DNA from: Trichobilharzia regenti
Taxonomy: Eukaryota > Platyhelminthes > Trematoda > Strigeidida > Schistosomatidae
Assembly (NCBI GenBank): GCA_944472135.2
Contig: OX235265.1
Span: 46,721,459-46,785,458 of the forward strand
Direction of reading: 5' to 3'
Length of the DNA stretch: 64,000 bases
How positions within the stretch are numbered: the first letter of the stretch is position 1; every line of letters begins with the position of its first letter. Under the pieces are notes generated by a model. It was not told the DNA's origin, made no database searches, and was given only the letters and a program-made list of their open reading frames with translations. Shown here piece by piece: positions 1 to 12,200 of this stretch. A program made the translations under genes and the position numbers.

Positions 1-1955
1 ACTTCTTGATGTAGAAGGTAAGACGGAATATTTTCTTGGAAATCGTCAAGATATGAGACGACCAGGAAAGATCAGAAGATAGAGTGACACCTAGGTATTT
101 AATTTCCGACTTGGTTTCAATTTCAGTGCCATCTATGTTGCACATCTCGTGAGTGCTAACCAGTTTGTTTAGGTCAGATTTGTGCCTAAAGGTGTAATTA
201 ACTGTTTGGCATTTGGAGGGGTTTAAGGTGAGACCGTTTTCCTTGGACCACTGGCTGATTTCTAATAAGAAGCCATTTAGTTTAGAGCAGTCACTTTGAC
301 ATTTGATAGGCAAAAATACAGTTAGGTCATCAGCATATTTGACAAAATTAGTGTCATTTGAAGATGGTAGGTCATGTAGGAAGAAAGAAAAGAGAAGTGG
401 GGAGAGTACAGCACCTTGGGGGACACCAGCTTCAGGGAGAACAACAGAGGAGGATTTGCTTTTGTATACGGTGTACTGCATTCTGTTTGAAAAGTAGGAA
501 TACAACCAGTTAGTGACCCAGGACTCGGTTTGTGTCATGGAGGGCTTATTTAGCAAGAGACATCTAGGTACAGAGTCGAGAGCAGAAGTGAAGTCAAGAA
601 ACGTGCAGCGGACGTATTTGGCACCTTTACCTAATGATGAGACGATACTGTTGTGTAAGACGGCTGCAGCGTCTAAAGTACTCCTACCCTGTCTGTAGGC
701 AAATTGTTTGGGGTCTTCGAAGCTTTTAAGGGAGGGTTCGAGTTTAAGAAGTACTAGTTTTTCCATAAGCTTCAGAAACGGGGAAGTGATGGCAATGGGT
801 CTGAACTCTACGTTCTTGCTATTTCCAGGTTTAGGGACAGGGACTATTTTAATGTCTTTCCATGGAACAGGTACAACGTTTTCGGAGAAAGAAGCATTTA
901 GGATATTAGTTAGAGGAGAACTTAAAGCATCTGCACATTGTTTTAGAACATATGCAGGTGTGCCATCAGGGCCAAGATTATGTGAGGGCTTAAGAGTTTT
1001 AAGACATTTCAAAACATCGAGGGTATTAAATTCCTGGAAGTTATCAGCTATAAGATTAGTAACGTTATAAGTGGTTATAGTAGAGGGAGAGCGTATAAAA
1101 GACAGATTAAGAGCATTAACATCACAAGAGGGAAAAACATTAGATCGCTTACTATTGCCAGTAATTTCATTGAAAAATTTCCACATGCTGTTAGGAGATT
1201 TGCATGATAAAAGTGTTTGGTTATAGATAGCATTAAGATTTTTGATTTCAGATTTGATTTGAGCATTAATCTATTTAAGTCCTAACTTATCTTTGCATTT
1301 ATATAACATTTCTTTTTGCCTGCGAAGTTGTTTGAGATGGGGAGACGAGAAGCGGTCGAGGTGTTTGAACAGTGTTTGTTTGGGACAACTTATGTCGAGG
1401 CAGAACTTAAGATAATCCATTATATGGGTGATTGAGTCATCTAATGTACTTTCGTACAATAGATCCCAGTTGGTATCTTTTAACATGCATCTTAGATTGA
1501 GTAGGTTGTCAGATGTGTAGCTTCTTTGTTGTGCTTTCGTAGACAGGTGTGAGAAGATTTTAATATGTGTTTTGCTGTATATTTTTGGCAAAACGCGGAC
1601 AATGCAGTGATCGGAGTTAAGTATCGGTGAACGTCTACGTGTTTCATATACTCCTTCGTCATTGGTAAAAACTAGATCGAGTGTTTTGTCAAATCGAGTG
1701 GGAAATTTGACTGTGTTTGTGTGACCAAGAGCTTCGAGAAAGGAGTAATCTGAGGTGTTGAGGTCTCCAGTAATAACGGATAAAGAGTTGTCGAAGTTGG
1801 CAGCAGCAAACATGGTGAATTCATCAGCAAAATTAGATAGATACTGATGTTTGAATGATCGACTTCATCATTTTCAAACACTTCAATACACAGCAGTAGA
1901 CAATTTGAATTCTTCTTCATATATTTAAAGGTTATATACCTTTACTCTGACTAGT
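1..1955 (-). mobile_element. LINE-A copy 1: CR1/Jockey-like non-LTR retrotransposon, 3' part beyond window, defective
   Basis: The minus strand encodes the end of an apurinic-like endonuclease (EN; GDLNTSDYS and NSDHCIV motifs in 1271-1813), then a reverse transcriptase (RT) reading off the left window edge from about 1186. RT blocks seen include FAYRQGRSTLDAAA, TFLDFTSALDSV and the catalytic KYADD. An in-frame TAG near 1268 separates EN from RT, and the EN N-terminus (1672-1920) is in another frame. It is therefore a dead copy. The sequence matches 43858-45812 almost base for base (offset 43857). Its 5' boundary here is not a natural element end but the edge of the deletion scar at 1956-1971. 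The clade (CR1 versus Jockey) is inferred from motif style only. Confidence 0.85.
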
Positions 1956-2354
1956 AATACCTTGTAAACTTGTGGATTCAGAACTAGACTCCGAAGCTAT
2001 GACCCTTTTCTTCTGCACAAACTGCGGTGTCGTCTGTGACATTCTATTCATCAGTGACTTGCCAGTTGCAACTACAGGTTTCTTCACTCCACCATTATTG
2101 TCACACAATTCGTAGTCAGAACTTGATGACGCTGATTTCATATTTAGCTTACTACTAAAATTGGTCACTTCTTCACGGTTCACCTTTGTATGCACTTGTT
2201 GCAAACGTGTAAAACACAACCGTGTTTGCCTCGCAACTTGTGACTTATCTGTTGGGGATGTCCCACGAAACCTGCTACACTCACTAAGTTTATGTGGATT
2301 ACTAGACACCATAGAGCCTTCTCGATATCCACTTCTCTGAGACCCTTTTGTCAT
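1932..2354 (-). pseudogene. Gag zinc-knuckle relic fused to start of LINE-B ORF1 (truncated)
   Basis: A 140-codon minus-strand frame. The N-terminal part (about residues 15-55) has the spacing of a Bel/Pao gag zinc knuckle (HKLSEC ... RQTRLCF), but the first cysteines are replaced (SMVSS where CIVC is expected). The rest (NMKSASSSSDYELCDNNGG onward) is the start of LINE-B ORF1, seen at full length at 49739-51181. After residue 127 the frame runs into the deletion scar and LINE-A sequence and stops, so it cannot make a full ORF1 protein. Confidence 0.6.
1956..1971. other. Deletion scar with short filler between LINE-A and LINE-B ORF1
   Basis: Left of 1956 the sequence follows 45812. From about 1972 it follows 50799. 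The 4,971 bp present between those points in the second copy (LINE-B pol, solo LTR, microsatellites) is missing here, replaced by about 16 bases that match neither side. The right side retains the 5' end of LINE-B ORF1, so a deletion in this copy explains the data better than an insertion in the other. Confidence 0.75.
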
Positions 2355-2366
2355 AAATGAATGCGT

Positions 2367-2600
2367 TTAGCTCTCAGACTGCTCTATTCTAAGGGTGAGA
2401 TGCAACATACTGGCAAACTTGATCATAGTTTGATTGACACTATCTTGTACCACTTTCGAAGAATCGAAAGTATTTACAACCAAGGATTGCTTTGGGCCCT
2501 TAATACTCAAGCAGCCAGCCAGCTTAGCATCTATCAATGTAACGTCTGAACCGTTATCCGAAAATGCATAGGTCTCTACCGAAGATTTCGGTCCTTTCAC
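2367..2600 (-). pseudogene. Bel/Pao-type aspartic protease fragment
   Basis: The 77-codon minus-strand frame contains YAFSDNGSDVTLIDAKLA, matching the retropepsin active-site pattern (D-S/T/N-G-S followed by a hydrophobic TLI segment) used by Bel/Pao polyproteins. The catalytic Asp is present (SDNGS), but the domain is cut short, and no RT, RNase H or integrase follows. It lies downstream of the gag and zinc-knuckle fragments in the order expected for a Pao element (gag, knuckle, protease). The same fragment recurs at 51194-51427. Confidence 0.65.
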
Positions 2601-2686
2601 CTTAACTGGTAATCCCCCTAACTAAACTTGTAGGTTGTCAAGGGGTCTAAAGGTACTATTACAATTGACCGAATTCCCCGGTTAGT

Positions 2687-3070
2687 TTACAGTCCTCGAA
2701 GTGGTTGCATATCGGTTGAAAAACTACTTCCTTTGTTTGTCGCCTTACATTTCATATTTAAACAACTGAAACACAGACGCTTCTGTTTTGCCATTTTTGA
2801 CCTTTCTACGGGAGACAAAGCAATGAAGCGATTGCAATCACTCAATTGATGCGTGTTATCGCAAACAATACACTCATCCTTTCTCGTTGGGCCTTGAGCC
2901 TTCACTACAAATGCTTTCTTTATATTCACCGGTTCCCTAGGTTTTACCTTAGAATGCAAAATGCTGGCGAATTCGTCCATCACCTGGTTGACATTGTCTT
3001 TTACCAGTTTCAGAATATCATCGAACTTTGGCTCAGTACATTCACCCTCTATACGGGAGCCTATCTTCAT
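2687..3070 (-). pseudogene. Bel/Pao gag zinc-knuckle segment
   Basis: 127 codons on the minus strand. Residues about 62-100 carry CIVCDNTHQLSDCNRF followed by KQKRLCFSCL, the double-cysteine arrangement typical of Bel/Pao gag C-termini just upstream of the protease. The preceding frame (DUF1759-type gag, 3080-3847) is separated by a stop or frame change, so the polyprotein is broken. Identical fragment at 51514-51897. Confidence 0.7.
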
Positions 3071-3079
3071 CCACTTCCT

Positions 3080-3847
3080 TTACAGTCGAGTGGGTAGGCG
3101 TCTCGCTATTACCCCTAGGACTGAACTTGAGTTGAGATCGCTCAAGCAATTCATCGAAATCAATGCATTCTTGTAAGTCAACAGATTATCCAGAAACTCA
3201 GTGAGTGCCTTGGAGTCATCTTGTAATTGACTACCATTACCCTTCACAGCCTCAAATAATTTCCCTACAATCATCGAAGGTCTACCGAATCTTTGACGTA
3301 GTATACTCATAGCCTCAAAGTATCCTTCTTCAGGGGACATTAAATTACAGCACTGGATAGCTCTTGAAGCAACTCCAGTACAGTACTTCATCAAATACAT
3401 TAACTCCATTTCATCATTTAATAAACAATCACTCAACATGATCTCAAAATCTTTGGTAAACTGTGGATAGTCACCTTGGTTTCCATCAAAGTACCGAGGC
3501 TCGAACCTAGTTAACTTTAAACCTTTACTATTCCTAAACGGTGAACCATGAACAAGGGACTCATCATGATGAGTATCATACCTACCATTACAATTAACTA
3601 GCAACTCATCATTACTTACTTTCCTGTCTGCCTCCAAGACGCTTTGTCCTTTCTTTGACTTTGCATCACTGAACTCGACCAAAAATCCAGAAAAGTTCCA
3701 GATAACACCTGTGCAAAGAAGACGGGCAGACACGAGGAAAGACGAGCAGAAACCATCAGGAACTGTCAGCCAACTCTCAGAAACTGTCGATGTCCAGCTC
3801 CTACTACACTGAACCTCACTCTGTCCCTCGAAGACTTTCAGAACCAC
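3080..3847 (-). pseudogene. Bel/Pao gag (DUF1759-like) fragment
   Basis: 255 codons on the minus strand. LTRFEPRYFDGNQGDYPQF, LMKYCTGVASRAIQ and ILRQRFGRPSMIVGKL are the signature blocks of Bel/Pao gag proteins (DUF1759 family). The domain is near complete, but no LTR or RT is seen, and the downstream knuckle and protease lie in other frames, so this is an LTR-retrotransposon remnant. Copy C (51907-52675) differs by a 1-base indel near codon 60 that shifts its N-terminal frame, so neither start is trustworthy. Confidence 0.75.
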
Positions 3848-4078
3848 TTTGTATCGACCAACGCGAAAACCAGAACACAGATTGACGACTCGAGAATCCT
3901 TTATTCTTACGCCAGCGTGTAACCAACAATAAGGTTATTATTCACAAGGTCCAAGAATAAATGTTATAACAATAAATTACGATAATACTTCTGATAGTTT
4001 TTCTCTGTCTTCCACCGAACAGCGAACGATGAGACGATGACTGATGGATTGCTAACTCCCGCGAAAAATGTGGAGGAA

Positions 4079-4270
4079 TTAGGCTTGAGAAAACAGCCAT
4101 GAATTGATCTTTCTATCTTCAACTACATGGATAGCGATTGCTGAAATCCAAGTCTTTGTCACAACGATGACTGGTGTCGCGCGGTGTGAGCACACGAACC
4201 TGAGCTGTTTCACCTTCTTTTTGATGCCTCTGAAGTTGTTACAAATACATTCGGTGGTTACCGCCATCAT
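4079..4270 (-). pseudogene. Possible LINE endonuclease N-terminal fragment
   Basis: 63 codons on the minus strand. CNNFRGIKKKVKQLRF followed by PVIVVTKTWI resembles the first two conserved blocks of LINE apurinic-like endonucleases (N-x-R-G/S-L ... hydrophobic-TETW), with Lys in place of the catalytic Glu. Nothing else of the domain follows. It also occurs in copy C (52907-53098) but not in B, whose homology starts at position 4362 of copy A. The similarity is short; chance is possible. Confidence 0.35.
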
Positions 4271-4362
4271 ATAGGTATTATGTTCCGTGATGTGTGGTGA
4301 CTGTTTTAGTTCATAACATCGCTATTCTGGACGGCCACCTCTCTTATAACCATTATCGCTCC

Positions 4363-6225
4363 CGTTTTGTGGGCAAGTGATTGTCATCGGGCTCAACTTA
4401 ATGTTGATCTACAATCACGTAGGATTTGTATTTGGAATCACTCTCCTCCCTTGTTGTCGTAGAACCGTGGGTATACTGGCTCAGCATGATATTGCTTTAA
4501 ACCGTGTTTAGTGCTCTTGTGATTTTGCATTCGGAATCAGTGTATCCGAAGATTGCTACTACAAACCACTGTGAATAGAATGCCACCTACTAATATTTAT
4601 GTATACGCGTAACGAGAAAACTCTCTCTACGAAATTCAGAATGTTTCCTTATAACATAAATGATAAGATATTTGAAAGTAACTTCATCATTCTACACATA
4701 TGTATATGTACATATATTTTGAAACATACCACTCAAGATTTCAAAACATGGACTTATTGCATATGAGTCCATTTATGGACTTGGCACCACTACAACTAGA
4801 GAAGGGAGAATATAGCTCTCACGTATGCTCAAAGGTGTATTTATTAGCAATGACAGGATTAGGCCATAGCGATACGCAATCACACCACGAAGCCGCCACT
4901 GAGTTCTTGTCTCCTGAGAATTTTGCTGACCAGATTGTGTTTCAGTCCACATGGATAAACAAGTTGACCGTTGACAGTGAAAGGTCTGAGACTCAACTGA
5001 CTTCAAGAACTTCTTTGTTCTCCTACCGTATGGACCCATCTTTATTTATTCAGGACCACTCCTTGGCGTTGAGGCAAACGTCCCTTGTTTTCGCAGGTAG
5101 CCGCACAATCCGTTATTGCTTCGGTGGACGTCCAGTAGAGTAGTTGTACGCGACAGGATCTTGTGTGGACCACAGGACGTCATGTGATGAAACAGTTGAA
5201 ATGGCGCGATCGGAGTTAGATGTCTCATCAGTCATTTACTCACCTGGCCGAAGAGTGAGATACTGACAGTAATAATAGGGATATATCGTTCATGGCAAAT
5301 ATACAGTTAGAGACAAACAGTTAACGAGAATCGAGAAACGAATGTATGGGTACGCCACGCAAAGATTGGTGTTGTAATGGTAGACTAGAAGCGAGGTGGC
5401 TAATGAGAATAAAAATGAACTTCACACTATTCTTAAAAGTCCCACAATGCAAAGTCTCTACAAATATTAAGACGGCAAAATTTGAACAAGATGAACCCTA
5501 CAACCTCAGGAAGCATAACTGTCTAGTTGACACATTGGAAGCCTTAGAACCTTTGACGACCTGTGCCTAAATTTCGAAGGGAATGGCATAATGTATTCTA
5601 TGTTTTCAAACCTCGTTACAGTTTATATAAGGTCTAAACCATAACATTACCTGAAACATAGACTGTAGAATTCTTGATGTAGCTCACACGGAATATAAGG
5701 TGTTCCATGATGGCCGACCAAGTATCTAAGTGCAAATAATGACCTAATTCGAAGAACACCTTGTCAAAAACCGTAGGCAGTGCTTTGCAGCTACCCTTTT
5801 ATTATAAAGTATGTATCTCGAGTTAGGCATATTAACTGACTCTCAATATGCTACTAGAAACAACGCCCTCCAAGATATTTACACAGAATTTACTATGTGT
5901 TAGTAGTCTGTTACATCCTTCACAAAGCGAAGTCTGTATTGTGAGTACATTCTCCGTCATACCTGCGATCTGAGTGTCCGAATTCATACACTCACAACAC
6001 ATTTTTGGACTCACTGAGCTGAAACGTAACCTAACATGTAATTAAGCAGAAAATTCACTAAAGGCTAGTCAAATAAAGCCAAGAAATCCGAAATCTCAAG
6101 GTGTATACAAGAGGTCGAAAAGTATTGGATATTGGGTTTTTAATTTTGTTTAGTCAAGCCATCGCACGTCGGACAACGGACAGTAGTTGAGGAGTGCGCT
6201 TACTATTGTAGTAGTTCGTGTCAGA
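4363..6225 (+). promoter_or_regulatory. Argonaute 5' flank retained in all three copies
   Basis: This 1.9 kb block precedes the Argonaute start codon in copies A, B (40785-42648) and C (53191-55053) with only scattered base changes. It holds no recognisable protein. Several small frames (147 codons at 4700-5143, an overlapping 88 codons on the other strand, 74 codons at 5346-5570) are present in all copies but match no family I know and overlap on both strands. A short interrupted palindrome (TGGACT ... AGTCCA) lies at about 4748-4770. The promoter is presumably inside this block; I cannot place it. Confidence 0.4.
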
Positions 6226-9200
6226 ATGTCGGAAAGGTGAGGTTGTCCATTAGTCTACAGGCTTCCAGGTGTCTCTTGTGAGTGTGTTAGTCGACTTAGG
6301 GATTTTGACAGAATGATGTTTGCTTGGAGTTGTCAGCCAATTGTTGTCCAACGGACAATTATGTCGTGCAGTTGCGACAGTCGCAGTAATTGGAGATCCA
6401 GGTCATATTCAATGCTGATTGTAAATAGAATTGCATACTACAATCTATATGACGGTCATTTAAGCACTGCTGAAATACTCGGTTGTGTTTTGTAGAGGGT
6501 TTTAAGGACATCCACGTAGACGTGGGGCACCAGGCCTGGTGGTTGGGGAGACCGTGGTGAGTCAGGCTGGTTCTGTGGAAATGGGTGGATGTGGATTGAT
6601 TTGTATGATTCTCGCCATTAACATTACCCACATAACTGCCATCCTCTACGTGCAAAGCTGAGAAGTATTTTAGCGCATACCTCACCAGTATCTTTCTATT
6701 GTGGTTTCAGGTGCAGCTCGGAAGCAGTGTAACTAAGATACCCCAGAGACTGAACGGGTTTACCACAGAGTGGTGACTCGGAAAGTCATCTGAACTTTGG
6801 TGCATCAAGCTTTTATGACGGAATTGAGTTGTCTAACCGCACTGAGTAGTCGGGTCCACTTGTGGTGTGTTTCGGTGATGGTCGTGCACGTTAACTACCT
6901 GTTGACTGGAGTTCCTGAGAATCTGTGTGGAACGAGGACTGACGAGGTGTGGCTAACATGGAGGATGAGGAGTGAGCATGTTGTCTGTAATACTATGGTA
7001 GTATTGGCTCCTACTATCCCAAGAACCATGGTTAGACATGCATACTCCGTGGTCTAGACCACCAGTTATTACGTTGGAGATATGTACTTCGCTTCAACTT
7101 TACTAGTCCGAAATCCCGTGTTTTCAAACCTGAGTCGTCGATGGTTGCAGTGGGATAATGATTGTATTACCTCTACCAGACAAAACACAGCAAGTAAATA
7201 TGTACGCCATTGATTGATTCATTTAACTTGTTTGTTCGACTCTCTTAATCCCCATCCCCACCCAATGACTATCGTTGGTGAATTGTAGATCAGATTTGTC
7301 AGCTGCGATTCCACACATAAGATGAGAGTAGGGGAAGCTATGTGACACCTAGTTATCGTCAATTCGACCTCTGATTTGACATTGTGAGGTGTAGAAGTCA
7401 TGAATTTTGTCCTGTTCATTTAGCTACGGTGGTTTGCAGTTGTTTCATGAATGATGAGTTGGCGAGCAGTAGTATTGTGTCTGTTGTGTTCGGATACGTA
7501 TTATGTAGTCTGCTGTCATTTTCCAGATTGATTTTTCAGTCAGCCTCCACAAATGACAGAGTAGCAGTGTTCGTATTCGTGGAGTGCATAACGACTAATA
7601 TGTTGTTTTTCACCTTTCAGGTCACGCGTTAACAATTCAGGACCGTTGAAGAAGCCTGCTGAAAGAGGTTATCCAGCGTAAGTTTATGAATGCTCACAAT
7701 AACTCGTAATAGTTCGTCTGGTTCTGTGTGGAGTTCCAATACACCTAGTGAACGGGGTGATATTCCGTCGTCTTCGGAAGGCGAAATTGCCTCGGAAGCT
7801 GCTCGCCAGAAAAAGAGCCATCCAGTCCAAAAAGCTGTGTGAGTACTATTCCTGTTGTTCCTTCAGATAACACGACATGTTTTGTCTTGATGCCTAACTA
7901 GCTTTCGTTTCTTTGTTTCAGGTATGATATATCTACGGGTATTTCGAAGTAAGTTGACGTCAAATAAACTCTAACAGTATTTGTCTTCATTGCTTCCTTC
8001 GGTAACGCTCCCGAATTGACTATTATTTTCAGACTAAACATACAGAAGACACTCAGAATACCGAATAGACCAGACCAAGGAGGTACAATCGGCAAGAAAG
8101 TCAAAGTCACTTCAAACTGTTGGGATTTGACATTTCATCACAGAACGGTATATTTGTATTTTGTGGAGGCCAACTCAGTTCATCGATTGGAAGCTAAGGA
8201 GGGCAGTAAAACTGAGATAAGAATGCCACCTAAAGAGTTGAGATCTTTAATTCAGCAGGTAGCTGACTCGTAAGTACCATTGTGTTATTGATCAAATGAA
8301 TTGTTCACATATGTAACGGAACTTTCTGTTCCTTAATTATTAAGCTGAATTGTTTCTCTGACTTTTGGTCAAGTATTGCTTGCTTGTCAACCAAAGATTC
8401 GTACACGTGTGGGATAACTTGTTCCATGTCCCACACCATTCATTATGTGACTTTGGTTACTGTCAGCGTTGTTTAGAAAGAATTGGTGAAGTTGTTGGTT
8501 ATGGTTTCTATTGAGAGCACTGGTATCTATTCATAAACCTCACGCTAAACAATTATGCTTATTTCACTCGCTTCTGCAGTTTACCAGATACGATCATATA
8601 CGATGGCGGTCACGCCATATACTCTGAAGATCCGTTACCTGGTGTCACAACGGACCCCGTAGAAAGAGAGATTGAGATCAAGGAGCCGTTTGGTCGGGAC
8701 CGCCTTCTTCTGAAGTACCGGATTATGGAAGTGCAGAAGGTATCTACTTCCGATATCAGCCATTTCATAACGAATCCGAAAGCGACCTCTATGAATATGC
8801 CCCAAGTAAGGCTGGATATGTTTCATATTTGTTTCTAGGAATGTATCAGATTGTTAGACTGCATCTTGAAGACGGTGTCAAAGCAGTCGTTTGTATCCCT
8901 TGGACGCTCAGCCCTATTTCAGCAAACACCAATTAAAGTGGTTATGGATAAGCTTTTCACTATTCATAAGGGTTTCATCAGTAGCGTGCGACCCCAATGG
9001 AAAATTCGTGTCAACTTGGATATGGTAAGTAGTGATTCACCTTCTATTTTACATATAATCACAGACGTGCAAGGCCTACTTTGTATCCGGGAATCTAGCG
9101 GACGTCATGTACTCGAAGTATGGAGACGATATGGTTAGATGTAGCACTCAAATGGCATACGACTTGAGAAAGATACGAGTTGAGACTGATAAATTCTACA

Positions 9201-12200
9201 AGAGCGATGATGGTATGCATGTTTTCTGTTATACCTCATACATTTTAGGACGTGCATATTCCCGACGCTTCACCGTGCACGGGATATCATCACTACCAGC
9301 CGACCGTTTGATGATTGAGGAGTTGAACCAGTCCGTGGCTGAATATTTCAAGCGGCACCATCATATCACTCTGAAGTATCCAGAGCTGCCCTGTGTGAAG
9401 GTAAATTTGCATTTCAGTGATTATTTTTGTAGGTTGATCAAAAGCGTGAAGTGTATATGCCTATGGAACTGTTAAACATTTTGCCCTATCAAGCTCCTAA
9501 TGCGAGTAAAGCCGATATTGCGAGTGAAGTTATCCGTTGTGCAGCAATTCGACCACAGGAGCGCTTCAGAGAGCTGGAGAATTTTGCCAATAATATGCTG
9601 AAGTAAGAGTTTCATTTATGAGTTGATACCACCGGTCAGTACTAAAGTGTAGTGTTGCTTATTGATCCAAGAGTTGAGGGTAAGCATGTTGAGATAGACG
9701 AGCTTTCGATGATTGATTTCTTCGGCATTCCATGAAGCTTGTAGCTCGACACTCATTGTTGTAGCGCATTAAAAGGATGGTGAGAAAGTAGAATAAGTAG
9801 TAGGTTACAATACCGACCCTGGATACTTGTGGAGATTTCCGAATTATCACACTTAGCTTCTATAGATTCATTGGTGATGTCAATGGAAGAGTCCTCTAGA
9901 ATGGGCGGAGTAATGCTACTTTAAATTGTAGCCGATAAGCTATGGATCTGTAGGTCCTTCCAACTACAAGCCAACTCAGTTTTCCCATGATTGGAAGTTC
10001 TAGTCTTCATTGTATTCCTGTAAAGAGACAAGTTGAATGTGAGAACGGAAGCACACTATTAGACGAATGATTGGTTATAGTTGTATTTCATTGGTTGTTT
10101 ACGCACAGCGATAGGCTTTTGATTTCTAGCAAAATTGCTACTAGCTATTGGAATTGAAATACAATTACACTTGATTGATGTATTCCACAATGCGTAAACT
10201 TCTCACATATATTATTAGATGAGCGCTTTGTGAACGTTTTGATGACAGAAATCTGCTGTCCGTTGTGTCAGCCGTAATTTTGAAATTTGAATAAACGTGA
10301 GGTAAACGCCACAGTCCTTCTCGGTAAGTGCCGGAGATCCTTGACGTAACGCCTCCCTACAGAGTTTATTGTTTGTTTTCCAAGCATGCAAGTAGATACG
10401 ACATACACTGTTTTGTACATCGATTTGATAAGGACGCAGAATGTGGCGGTGTCTAGTTGGTTATAGTGGGCCACGAGTCATATAATTGCACAGACTTGCG
10501 ACTAGTTGAGCACGACAAAATTAGAGTAGTGTTTGTTGGCTGTGTGGCAGTGAAGAGAACTCAATTGTAGGGTAAGTATGCTTGAATGCAAGTCTGGAAC
10601 CAACTGTGTAGGAAGGTGTGTAAACGACGTTAGCCTGGAGCCAGATTTTATGATTTACTCAATGCATTGTTTTGTAATTATGAGGGTTTCTTTTGACATG
10701 ACATTTGTTCCATTTCCTCCAAGGTCCCACCCACTGATCAAACAATTTGGTTTGGCGATTCAACCGAGGCCAGTGGAAGTTAACGCACGTGTTATCCAGC
10801 CGCCAACTGCTGGCTTTGGTCGTTCCGGTGTACAACAGCTGACGGCAGGTAGTTGGAGCACGCCTAGCTTTCTTCACCCTGCCGGCGAAGGAGTAGAAAT
10901 AATGTGGGCTGTACTTAGCATTCCGCCTAATCAGGTATGTTTTCTACTCCAGTTCAACGTAAGATTAGTGCTGTAACAAAGTTGAGTTGTACAATCACTT
11001 GGGCACCAAATTGACATTGTAGACTTGATCATTTGTCGATTGTATCAACATCGAAGGGTAGCTCGCCTAGTTCCATGACAGCCCACCTACTTTATTGTTC
11101 ACTGCATTACGTCGGTGGCAATATCATCATCTTTTATTTGTCAGTGTTTAATGCTCTGTATACAAAGAGGAGGTTTTGTCTGCCTTTTAATAAAGTGAAG
11201 GAAATGTTGTCAGATGGGTAGAGTAGCCTGAGAAGTGTGCACTTAATTCTGGTTTGTTGTCAAAAGGCATGTGTTATTGTTGAAAACAGTTAGTCGCTTT
11301 TATAAATTTAGATAGTGTTTTTAGAAGACGGAGATTATCTGAAAAGTGAGACGTATTTGCGCGATACATTTGGAAGAACTTCTCATGTTATTGTTATTGT
11401 CAAATGTAAACGCGAGAACTGACTGCTTCATCTCCTTGCCATGTTTTCTTCCTAGCGGTCTCATGGTCATGTACAGAAGGTGATATCGGAATTGCCTAGA
11501 GCGGCCAGTCGCTTTGGTGTTCGGTTTAGCCCTCGACCGATTGTGGCACAGTGTCCGAGAGGAGAACTAAACAGGAGGTTCGAGGAGTTTTCCAGACAAG
11601 GCTGTGGCTTCTTACTTCTCATCCTGTACGATGAACATTTCTACTCATCGATTAAACGTCTGAGTGACCTGCAAATGGGGATTCGGACTCAATGTGTACG
11701 AGCTCGTACTCTGGACAAACCGAACGTTTTCCGTAAGTAATGAGTGTTGTTCACATGTAGCCTTCAGTGTGTTTCTGTATTTCGATGAGTTTAATTCGGT
11801 TTTCTGCTTTCAGCGAACCTGTTACTCAAACTGAATGGGAAACTCGGCGGTGTGAACTGGCGAATTCCTGACCTTATTAAGGACAGTCAAGAGTTGGTTA
11901 TGGTTTTTGGAGCCGATGTCACTCATCCTGCGCCTACACAAACTCATCAAATTCGAAAGTCAGTAGCTGCTGTTATTGGTAGTGTTTCACCCGATCTTAT
12001 GAGGTACGGGGTAGTTATCCGTCAGCAGGCAACCACAGAAAAGGGGAATAAGGCAGCCAGAGAAATAATCGATGATATGCGTCTCAGTGTCAAGGAGCTA
12101 CTCCAGGTTAGTTTTCATCAATGACCAACTCTACTGACTCACATTCCCCTTTTTCCCGTTGTACGCTTTCGTTCTTCCTTATTATTTGTGTTTTGTTGCA

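Noticed and set aside
4700..5143. 147-codon open frame conserved in all three copies
   Set aside because: Overlaps an 88-codon frame on the other strand, has no recognisable domain, and conservation reflects recent duplication.
7384..7632. 82-codon frame running into Argonaute exon 2
   Set aside because: It reads exon 2 in the wrong frame. The 11-nt exon at 6226-6236 fits the correct phase.
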